A stretch of 64,000 nt of DNA from Marisa cornuarietis (Eukaryota; Mollusca; Gastropoda; Architaenioglossa; Ampullariidae). Under the pieces are notes generated by a model. That model was not told the DNA's origin, did not search any database, and worked only from the letters and a program-made list of their open reading frames with translations. The stretch lies in contig SMMW01000172.1 in assembly GCA_004794655.1 (NCBI GenBank), positions 310,001 through 374,000 on the forward strand, in the 5' to 3' direction. This document shows, one piece after another, positions 35,901 to 47,900 of this stretch (the stretch's first letter is position 1; each line of letters starts with the position of its first letter). The position numbers and the translations under genes are program-made.

Positions 35901-38900
35901 CACCACCACGAGAAAGGAGGACTGCCTAACCCTGTCCGTCCCACTTTGCTAACAGCCACAAGTTACCCGTGTGCTACTTCTTCCATGTGTTGGTCGCCTT
36001 TTCCAAGCACTTCCTTTCTAATCAAGTCAGCGATGCAGACGAACTGTTGGCGATAACTTGAGATGTAAGCACCGTTCCTAAACAGTGCCTTCTGTTCGTA
36101 TTGATCTACACTTGCAATCAGCGCCACAGCCTGTCGCCAATGTTATTTAAGTGCATTAGTATTTACCCGTGCACCACACCCTTTTATCTCTTTCATCTTT
36201 CCTTCTCTTTCATTTTATCCCCCGCGAATTATCGTTCGAAGAAAAATACTACAGGAAAGCTTTTACAAACTCAATTAATCTTAATGGTTCCGTGTTACCG
36301 GATGCTTATTGGAAAACAGTTAATATTAACACATTTCCAGGAAAACCAACTTGCCTTATTGTGTTTGTAGTCTTGTCATGTGACCCTCATTAGATGCGAA
36401 TAAATATGAAGGGGGAGGGAAGGACTTTGGTCCTCTATGAAAAGTATTTAATTCCGACTTGGAAAAGTTTTTCTCCTTCAGATGAAGACACTGCGAGCCG
36501 TTCCTGATAGATGTATAACTCAATGCGTCTGTCTTCAATGTACTTTCAAATTTCATTATTCCTTCCTTGATTTATCGGCCTGATGCCGCGCGACGCTGAT
36601 TACTCAGAAGAGGTCGTGTGACTGTGGTATCGAGTCCTTCTCTGGGCGAGAACTTGTTGAATGTGGAAAGAACCACACATTGCAGAAGGTTGGGCAAAAT
36701 TGTTCCCAAAACATACCTTACAGAAGATGTGCGTTCTAGCTTCTTGTCGAGCCAAATTGAAAGGTGAGACGAAAATTGTGGGATTGTTTGACTGTGTACG
36801 CGGCTAAACAAGTGAACTTACCAGAGATGCCGTGTAGCTTGAATCGTTATCTCGTAAACTGAAGCTAGAATTGTCAGCGTCTTCACCATACCAGACTGTA
36901 GATGTGACTCGTTTGTGTCCAACTACAGCCTTTCCTGCAGAGCAGAGGAAGCGGACTAGTCTGTATCCGTCGTATGTCCGTCTAGGGTAACCTTGACATT
37001 TTGCCAGAAGTCTTATCCCTGACTGATCGAGTTAGGACTTCTTTCTCAAAAAGAAAAAGAACTGTTTATTTCTCGCCACCATCTTAACGTTTTCCTGCGG
37101 CTTTGGATTTTGAGAAGGTACATTCTACTGGTATGTATGTCATTCAACTCGAGACCTCATCGACCTCCTTGTTAACGAACTTCTATTTCCAAAGACATTC
37201 AGATTTGTTTGTTTTTTGTTGGTTTTTTTTAATGCCTTGGAGCACAGTCTGTTTACGATCCTTTTCTGCAGTGTCATCTATTTCCTCCGAAGCTTTATAA
37301 TGTTTGCTTAAGAACTAGATTTCAACCCACTGTGAGCTTTGTTAGTACCTTAGCAGGTTGTGCAGATTAAGAAATTTTCCTAAAGTGCTGACCGTGGCGA
37401 CATTAAAGATGTACTATTTGCCCCAAATGTAGAGGAATAACTTTGTTCTCGTGATATACAACTATCACTGTTTACATAAAGAAGTTCAACTCGTGACGTC
37501 AAGGTTGTCCACAGATATGCTTAGTTAACACATTTCCACTATTCCCATTGGTTGACGCCGTGCCAGCGTCAACGTATCCATGTACAGTCCTGCTGTCTAT
37601 CCTTGTGACCTTTTTCTGTTCCTAGTGATGTCTGTAGGTCTGCATCTCGAAAATAAAAGTTATTCGCTCATTCTTGAAGAAATAATACTTTTACTTAGCT
37701 ATAGTACTTTGTACTCCGCTATCCCCAACCGTTAAAGAAAGCTCTGCCCAGCCGTTGGTGTGATTTTGGAAAGACGGTCTACTTGCTGGCGCTCCTGTGT
37801 ACCATGAAAGCTGGCCGCTAGTAAAGATTGTATTACTCGGGCCGTTCACAGGCTGGCGGGTCGATTGTATGCATTATAGATGTCTTTAGGAGAGAAAGAA
37901 GGCGCTGGCTGATCTCCTTTGACCGGCGCCCCACCCTGCCCTTCGCTCTCCATCACTCCAGCTTGGCCACGACCCGTGCGCGCTGCACGTTCTCTAGAGA
38001 ACCCCAAACTTCCGGATGAACGTCGGAGATAGAGAGGGTGGGTGGGCTTAGTAAGAAAGTCTGTACATTGGTCTGCTCCACGCTGACACTGGTCGTGCAA
38101 CTGTGCCCCTTTAAGGAAAGGTAGTCTGCTGTAGAGCTGAAACCTGTCTGTTGCCATCACAGGTCTGCAATCTTCCACCACAGCCTCAGTCGTTTCCGTC
38201 GGCATCTGCGTCGTGTTCATCTGATGAAACGCAGCAGCTCGTGCTGTCGTTAAGATCTCGCCATTATTTTATTTATGTCTATAAATTCTTGGTTCAAAGC
38301 AAAGGCCAAAATAATACAGCATTATTAAAAAGCTAAATAAACCCTTTACCTATAACTTACAACAAAAGATACTGAACTGACAGAGAGTGGTATTGTCATT
38401 TTTTAACTGTTCTTTTAGTTTAACACCTGACAGAAAAAAGTTCGTCCCGTAACTTTTTTCAGGTCTTGGAGGTTAAAGTGTTAGAGACCGCTGTCTGTCC
38501 CTTGACCTTTGTTAGGTCTTTAGGGGGAAAGGTGTTAGAGACCTTACTTTTCTCAGACCCAGCTTTTTGGTGAGGCCGGTGCCCATCTCCTCTCCCTCGC
38601 TGCCTCACCTTTCCGCAAACCACTAAGCAGCCAAGTGCTCATTCCCTAAATCCTTATATAATTCACAAGTTTAGTGCGCTACATCGCCTTTTGATGCACC
38701 CCGTATGTGTTTTGATGCTGGATACAATACACCCTCATTCGCCATCAAGTTTACCGGCAAGTCTGAGCGTTTCGTGTCACTCTTCTACTCACCCACCCAC
38801 CCACTCACCCACACATACCCTGACATGATCGACTTATTGCGTGCTACAGTTCAGCACCTTCCATGCCTGGACGAGACTTCGTGAAGCAAGGCTGCGTAAA

Positions 38901-41900
38901 AAGAAAATGAAGGCGGTGAATATCAACAAGCGCAGGAACAAGACTGTCAGCGATTACAGGCGAAGGAACAGGAATCCAGGGTGGAAACTGTGTGGGAGTG
39001 GAGAGGGGTTCTTGCAGCTTGAGCCTAGCTCTAGGGGCAATGATAGAGTCGTTCAGGAGAGATAAGCTGCCAGAGACCACTGGCCGGATGCGACTTATCG
39101 CCATCAATTTACGCATAGTGGTGGCAGACGCCAAGTGCAGAAAAAAAATCGAAAAGGAACGGCTTAGAGATTTTTATGTTGTTTTTTTATCTTTTGTTTT
39201 ACAGCATCGCATGCAGTTAAAGATAGTTTTAACGATTGTTAGTTCTACAGAAAGTGAGGCAGCACGGTATTGTTCATTGGAAATGTAGCCAAAGTGGACG
39301 AGCAACAAAAATCAAAAAGGACATGACTGAATTGGAGAACTGGTTTCCGCGGGAGCATTGTGATGTAAGACTCTGGAAATGTAATTTATTTTTGTCTTTA
39401 GGTTTTGTTTTCTTTTTTTGTTTTTGTTTTGTTTTGTTTTGCCTTTTGTCTGACTTTTTCTGCACTTTAGCTTCATGCTTCATCCTTGAAAAATGATTTT
39501 CACCTTCGAAGGACATGTTTTCGCAGTGCCCCTCCCCAGCAGCTTCCTGCATGCACATTTATTACATTCATTAAACACTAGGGTCGCGTTACATGAGCGC
39601 TGGTATGTGTCTTTGTGTTCTTGACACAGTGTCCGTGATCTCCGCTCACTCGCTTGATCTTCATGCTTACAGCTCCAGACCCAGTGTCGCTAGAGCCAAA
39701 TTTGGTGGAGGACAGGAGCGACTAGTGAGGTTTACCCACGGCTGGGGGAGAGGAGATAGTGAGCGTAGACAGTATCACCCCCTCTCATGAGGAGCTCTGA
39801 AACAGATCCCAATGATCTTAGCTGGAACTTCCAGAGGATTGGATCGCCATTCAAAGCAAAAGAGATAAGAAATACGGCGGAGCATTCCTCTAACGGCTAC
39901 AGAACTTGATAGTCGGTTCTCGACTGGAGCCCCCCCGCACCCTCTCTCTCTTTCTCTCGGTGTGTGTGTGTGTGTGTGTGTGCCTGTGTATATCTGTAAG
40001 AGAAAGAGAGAGCTACAGGCCGCGGTGAATCGAAAATGTCAGGACCTTGACAGGAAGAAAAAAATCAATGATCCCACAGACAGGAGGGAAAAACTATCAT
40101 GCTGGCATCGTCGTTGCCGACAAGGTGAAAGTCCAGGGCACGAGGAAAGTTCAGAAAACAGGGTGGTCTAGTCCTTAGAGCGGGTGATAGCTAAAGGTCT
40201 ACCCAATGCTGCGCCACATTTGACAAAAGTTTACCAATATCGCGCCAGAATAGGTCAAAAAGTCTACCCAGTACTGTGTTGTTATTTGGCAAAAGCGGAA
40301 TCAAGCTGAGACAGTCACAGAAATAGTTTAATTCAAAAGAGTGGCTCGGCGAATCTTTAGCTACGGTGAGCGCATCCATTGGAGAGAAATGTCACACCCG
40401 CCTAGTGTCTCACAGCTTGGGGTGAGTATTAACCCTACATCGCACCAGTGATTTGTGTAATGTACACTCACAGCACTCAGATGATTGATAAATGTGCTTT
40501 AGAAATGCGCTGTATTAGTATTTTCAGGCTCAGCTGATAAAGGTATACCATACTGACAGAAAACTTTCCGTCATGCGCTTCCTTTCACAAACTCTTCCAG
40601 CGTTTTCTCCTTCTCCCTCCTCCAACCTCCAGATCTCAGTCCTTTTCACGATGTGCAATCGGAAAAACAATTCCACACAGAAATCGCCTGTAAACACTTT
40701 TTAATGATGTATCCTTTAATTTGGTTTGTCGTTGAAAAAGTGGCAAACGATAAATTGGGCAATAATAGAGGATTAGGCTTAGAGCCGTTTGTCACGAGGC
40801 AAAGAAAGACACGTGTACCAAAAACGGGAGTCATGTCTTCGTGATACGGGTATTTACTTGTTTAGCTGCCCAGAATGAGGAGCATGATGAATTTTGGAAA
40901 ATTGCGACCCTTCGCCAATTTGTTTTTATAAATATAGACGTGTTGAAAGACGAGCAGGGGAATAATATCCAACACTTTTCTTCATCAACATCACGTTCAG
41001 CCTCTTTCAAAGACGTATTTTAAGCGGATAAGAATAGAATGGTTCGGAAATACTAAGAGCAAATAAAAAATGTTTTTCTTTTGTAACAGCAGCCAAACCA
41101 CATACTGTTGCCCTTTTTATGTAAGACGTATTGAGGATTACGGCTTTTATCTCACTTTCCCACAGACAACGAATTCTCCTAAATGTAACCCAAAAGCATT
41201 TCTTGGAGGAGAATGTCTGAACTAATGCAGGTAGAGTCTGACAATAACCATTGTTTTATTGATTGTTGTGTTTAGGGGTGGTGGCAAACACCCCTGTCCG
41301 AGTTAAAAACCCCTTTCTTTGGAAAAGTCTAAACTTTACTTGTGGTTGCTACACCTAAAAAAAAAACCCTACCTTGATGTACCCAGCTACACAGAGAACA
41401 TGTAAGTCTAACAATGCAAACTTTCAAACAGTTTTGAAACTTTTTTTCACAACTAAGCACTTGGCTGCCAGTTTCCGGGTATTTTGTCTGTGCGTGCGCA
41501 TAAAATCTGCCACAGCACTTCACAAGTTTAACGACGGCGTACAATTTTCACGTGCAACATAGTGCAGGTGGCGAGAGACCCATCTGCAGCAGGGCGTTGA
41601 TACCGAGCTGGAGACTCAGTCAAGTTTAATGAATCCCGAGGGCACACCGGGTAACAAACCAGGACATTTCTCTGTCCTTGTTGAATTCAACGCATCGTGT
41701 TACCGACTTTGCTTCCAGGAAATCAATCATGTCGTGACCTAGTCTTTTTGAAGTAAGCCCCGAATTTGGGTAAGATATGGGAAGATGGCTCAGGAGATTA
41801 AAGTTGTTTTTTCCCATCATGGTATGATCTTTTGTCGGGTAATACATTCCAGACTAGTGAAGTTTACTTTCTGTGCTCCGCCACTTCCATGACACCACCA

Positions 41901-44900
41901 ATGGGGCGTTGGCTGCCACTTTTGTCAACGGATTCATCTGTAAATAAATTGTCTTTGTACAGGGCAAAGATTCACGTCTTTGAGCTGTGGACATGTTCAC
42001 GGCTTTGGCTAGTGCAAATATTCATGGCGGTTGTGCACGCACACTGAGATCCCCGTGTGTGGATATGTGCAAGTTCTTACCCATCGCTCCGTGGCCACCA
42101 TGTCCCGAGGATCTGTGACGAAGCCAGCAGGCACGCAGCGCATTAGACATCTGGCGGCTGTGTTAGACTGTTAGACTGCAGGTGGACTTAACAAGGACTG
42201 ATGACGAGCATGAACGTGCTTTCCGCACCCTCGTGCAAGCAGCTGGCAGTAAAGCAGGGGCGCGCCAGTTAAAGCCTTCAGTCGACAAAAGCTGGCGGGT
42301 GCTTGTTGCTGTCACTGGCCTCTTTGCTACGTGCGGGCGAGTACGCAGTTATGCAGATCCTCTTGTCCCCGGGAAGGCCGAGGCCGCCATTCCACACCGC
42401 CTCCCAGTTTTACAACTTTTTTGTTACACCGGTACAAAACACTCAGGCGGCGTCTGGCGGGGCGGGGCGCTCTTGCCAGAACATTGATGAGAGCGTGTTG
42501 TGAATGCACCAGGAAGACATTTTACCTTCAGTAGAATCCATCCACGTTAAACGCTGCGGCTGCTGAATTCAGTAATGGGGTAGTGAACGGGCTACGTGGT
42601 CAGACCTGATTACCTCTATGACGTTTGAATCTCTCATTACTGCCTGGTCGGACTTGAGGCACTTACGTTGGGATCACTCCTTATATCGTGGTCGGACTTG
42701 AGGCACATTGGGATCCCTCTTTACTGCCTGGTCGGACTTGAGGCACTTACGTTGGGATCACTCCTTATATCGTGGTCGGACTTGAGGCACATTGGGATCC
42801 CTCTTTACTGCCTGGTCGGACTTGAGGCACTTACGTTGGGATCACTCCTTATTACGTGGTCGGACGAGACACTTACGTTGGGATCACTCCTTATTACGTG
42901 GTCGGACGAGACACTTACGTTGGGATCACTCCTTACTGCCTGGTCGGACTTGGGATCACTCCTATTTACGTGGTCGGACTCGAGACACTTACCTTGGGAT
43001 CACTCCTATTTACGTGGTCGGACTCGAGACACTTACCTTGGGATCACTCCTATATACGTGGTCGGACTCGAGACACTTACCTTGGGATCACTCCTATTTA
43101 CGTGGTCGGACTCGAGACACTTACCTTGGGATCACTCCTATATACGTGGTCGGACTCGGGACACTTACCTTGGGATCACTCCTATATACGTGGTCGGACT
43201 CGAGACACTTACCTTGGGATCACTTCTATTTACGTGGTCGAACTCGAGACACTTACCTTGGGATCACTCCTATATACGTGGTCGGACTCGAGACACTTAC
43301 CTTGGGATCACTCCTATTTACGTGGTCGGACTCGAGACACTTACCTTGGGATCACTCCTATTTACGTGGTCGGACTTGAGACACTTACCTTGGGATCACT
43401 CCTATTTACGTGGTCGGACTTTAAGCACTTACGTTGGACTCCCTCCATACTACGTGAATCACTGACATTTTTTGATAGTTTCTTACCACGTGGTCAGACT
43501 CGAGTAACTTTGTAACGTTGGGATCACTTATTGCTATGCTGTCACTGATGCTTGGATCACTTCTTAACATGTGACCAGAATAACTCTATTCTAACTACGT
43601 CGTCAAACCCGAGTCACTAACAATGGATTATTTGTTACTACGTGGCCAACATTAGTTCATTGATATTAGAATCACCATGCAGTTGGAATGTGCCATTGTA
43701 GATCACTAACGCTTGGATCATTCAGTTCTGTATGGTCAGACCTCAATCACTCCTCACTTTGCGGTCTGAACTGCTAACATAGTCATCGCTGTTTTACTGC
43801 CCGAACCGGTAACATTTGCCTCACTCATTACACTTGGTCAGATGTGAATCACTAACGTGTGGATCCTTGACCAACCTTCACTCGATGATTTCAAAGGGGG
43901 AGGAGCTCAGCGCTCTGTTGCACCCTGGGTAGCCTTGAGCGGCAGAGCGTGCAGATTTTGTACACGTGATCTTAGTCCAGCTCCACACCACGTGCTGGTG
44001 GCAAGCAGACGCCTGAACTAATAGCAATCAGAGAGAATAGATTATCTATTAGCAATGGACATGATTGTGAAAGTGCAGCCAGGCATGAAGACTCACTTCG
44101 CTTCACCGCTTCATGGCCATTTAGAAGTTGAGAAACCTGTACACAGGGTTTGCCACCCGCGTCAGCACTTGGAGGTTTTTTTTTCTCCCATTTGAACACT
44201 GAAAACGAAAGACATTATCCTACTCAGAACATCAGATAAAAAGAAGAGTGTTTTTTCTTCAAATGTTGTTTGGCGATAGGAGATAGCAACTTTCTCTAAA
44301 GTCGTTTCAAGCTGCTGCCTGTTTGTTAACGCACTCTTTTTCTTAAAGGCCCTCGCGATTGAATTTTGTTCCATTACTGCGGTTAGTGCATTTTAAGATA
44401 GTAATTCTCCCAAGGAAAAGAACGCTGATCCGTGTGAGGGATGTCTAGAAACATCAACTGTGCGCACAAAGACAGCTCACTCCAGACCTTGTGTTTTAAC
44501 GATGGATTTTCTTGAAATAAAAGTTTTTGGTTGAAACTAACACACGAGGCCCTTTCTGTTACTGGTTGTAAGCATGATGCCATAGTCGCTTCTTTGACCC
44601 CTTGTGATGGGATGCTTCTGAGCTGTTGATAACAACGGCCAAGCTAGTAACATATACTCTGTGATAAGGAAAGAAAGGTTAGATCACTGCATAGTTCGTA
44701 TCTAGTCAATATGTGTTCCGTTTACATGTACACTATATATGTAAAGAACGGTTACGGGGCAAAACTCCGCCCTACTCTGGCGTACCACGCTTAAACTTTT
44801 ATTTGTCGAACATAAGGGTTTGCTTCAATTTAATTTGATAGAGCAGAACATTATTCATTTTGTGCATCTGTGTTCATATGAGAGAGACGAACGCCTATGT

Positions 44901-47900
44901 TATTTACGATTAATAAAATCTCATTTGTGGCGGAGGTTGAGGGTCTGCTTGTATGCATTTCCCTCGTCACCTCCATCTGGATTTTACTGCAAGGTCCATT
45001 ATTCCACTACTGGAACATGCTCACTAGTTGTGCTCGAAGAGAGTCACAGACCCTTTCATGTCTTTCAAAATATTTCCTTTCAGGTGACTATTATAATGGA
45101 TCATTCCCAAAAATGTTTGTTCCGGAGATGTGGCTTATTGGACGACTTGCAGAAATCTAGAAATTGCTTGTATGGTTACGTTTAAGTAGCTGGTGTAAGG
45201 TGACAACCTTCTTGTTAGTAAACGTAGTAATATGTGTGTGTTTATGTGGATATATTGTTTCAGTCTATGTACATATGTTATTCTCAGTCATTGTAAAACT
45301 AACCTCAGGATCTTACTACAAGACTATGGCTATTTCTCAGTCATTCTAAAACTAACCCCATACAACTGTGGGTGGCCTCATATGAAACTAGTATCGATGT
45401 TTTCAATGTGTTAGTGATCATGGTCATATTAAAAAGGAGAAAAACACTTATCCTCATACTTCCTCGATTCCAGAATCGACAGCTGTACGCTGCCAGCATT
45501 TATCATGTATGTGTGGTATTCTTTATGTAAAGCACTTTGAGTTCCCCTTAATGGTGGAGAAAGGTGCTATAGAAATAATAGTTATTATTATTATTATTGT
45601 TTGGCGTGTTTGTTTGTACGCGCGCGCGTGTGTGTGTTGAAATTATGTCTTAGACTATGTCCAAAGGAAACTTAAATCGTTCCGATTGATTTCTTTGATT
45701 AGTACATTTGTCCCGTTTTGTACCATGCTTTGCAATTGTTGCATGCTGCGCTTGGGGATGCATGAAGAGCATCGTGTGATTTATTAACAGCGGGAAAGCC
45801 CAGAGGTCGCCTTGAAATGTGCGGAAACATTCCTTGTTTTGCTTCCCTATTAGTCCCTTCACCAGGCGCGACTTATATAATCCCTGCAAAGCTGGACTGG
45901 TTTTTTTTTTTGCTGAGATCTGCCCACAAGATGCCCTCATGCCGAGAACTTTACCATTGCGCCATTGGGTGGGTCGAACTAAAACGGGTAAATCTCCGCA
46001 GGGGTCGTGCATAATACCACCCTGGACAATATTGCCTTCACAAGCCTGCTAAGGATTGTGGTATCGGGGCGTGCGACAATTCTGACAGCTCAACCTCTTC
46101 ACTGTAGACAGTTTCATTCTTAGAATATTTCTGCATTGAAGTTATTCATGTCGAAAACACAACGTCGACGGTTATGTCCGTAATTGAAGTTCAAACTGAT
46201 TCATCTCAGCAAACATACAAAAATTAATTAACTTAATGTCAAAAAAGGTTATTAACATACTATCCGTGCAGCACCGAATTAATCTGCCCGTCATCTTCGA
46301 GCAGGTTAATCATGAGGTGTGCAAAATGCGGTGCAGTTTTAAACCGACAGCTGCATGCAATGTTGACCTTTAATTATAAACAACAAACGTGTTTCCTTTG
46401 AATGTTGTTATCAGCCGATGTCTGCCCTATATGAACATGTTCTTCTCTTTCTTGGTTAACTTAGAGTAGTAAAATTTTCTCTCAAAGAGGAATTTTCAAA
46501 AATCATTAGCTCGTGCTTGAAGTTTGAAAAGAGCAGAGGAAAATATTAAATATTCGTGTCTTTTGATGTACACCTTTAACTCTCAAGAGGAAAAGGCTAG
46601 GCTGTCAGCGAAGGCAAGAGTAAATCATTAGCACCACTCGGTCAGGTTTGACAAGAAGCGAGCGGAGCAGGGTGGACAAAGCGGAGAGGCTGAGTCTGGA
46701 AGGAAAGAGGTTGATATCAACCATATTCAAAAGTCACCGAATCTTGTGCGTAGAATCCTTCGGCCGGAGTAAGAAATATTTTGAGGCTGTACGAAGCTAG
46801 ATATCCTGATTTTTCCAGGCATTTTATAACTTACACGGGAAATAGGTAGTCAAATATACTTTGAATGTGAGATGCTGATTTAGAGGATGCAATAGTTTAA
46901 AATCTCTTCCCTGCACTGTGGCAGTTGTTATCATCCATGGAGACCTGGAACACTTCAGTGACAGGGGCAAACCATTTCTCCATAGCTTAGAAGACAAAGG
47001 AAACAGGTTGGCTGTGCAGCATGAAAGAAGCTCTTAATCAGTGTGCTTTGATAACAGGGAGGGTTTAATTAAGCTTTTAAAGTTAAGAACACTTAATCAT
47101 TGGATAGAATGAAATTCCTTCAAATCTGTACTTGCGTAGCCCTTTTATTTAGGGACACAAGTTGATGAAAGAATTTGCTGAAGCTCAGGTTCAGTTAGCT
47201 GTCAAGCGGCAGGTGAGGAGGAGAATAAACGGCTGTTGAAGAGATCGATGGCAGGCATCAGGCCAGCAGATTGAGGAGGAGGCTGTCGGCTCGCCCAGTC
47301 GCCAGAGGAAGAAGGGAGGTCTTGATGATGTTGCGGTCGTTTGTAAACCATTTCACGGACATAAAATGTGCCTTCGCGCAAAATCTGAAACACACTTGTC
47401 CTGCCAACTGTCATTCTGTTTATTGCTGGATAAAACGCCTGCAGCCATCATCCTTGACACATGTGTCAGACCCTGCCAGCCACGACACTGAGATTTAGAA
47501 TGTAATGTGGACGTAAGTGGGCGGAACTGCGCGATCCAAGTCATCCTCGACAACAGCTGGTCTTAATCAAAGGCTTAAATTATACCATCACCAGCCAGGC
47601 AGTGGGCCTTTATTGCTCGACCTTTCACGAACATGCTGCAAATATGATACTAAATTTTCTGTCTCACCGCTTCGACAGTGGATCGGTTCTGAGAATTTCG
47701 TATGACTGCGCCTTGTAGATGCCATTGCCTTTTCCGTGTTCGATGAGAGTTTTAGATCATAAAGGGTTAGTCAAAATTATGTTAACACTAAAACGGACTG
47801 GGCTATCATCTATTCCCCGCGAAAAAAGAGTCCTGGCACAGTCGATACTGTTGCTCGTATCATGCGGTCCAATAAGCCACGATTGTGATCAGGCTGGCCA

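Noticed and set aside
38841..39065. Basic coding exon
   Set aside because: It follows an AG and encodes a Lys/Arg-rich peptide, but there is no matching donor in phase with DDX1 and no family resemblance.
42639..43450. CRISPR array
   Set aside because: The 44-bp units are directly contiguous with no spacers, and the genome is eukaryotic.
42668..43515. Three overlapping plus-strand frames of 265, 195 and 219 codons taken as genes
   Set aside because: All three are translations of the same 44-bp tandem unit in different phases. None has a start context, splice support or protein family.
45650..46012. 120-codon minus-strand gene in the last DDX1 intron
   Set aside because: No domain, no splice partners and no codon pattern distinct from surrounding DNA.
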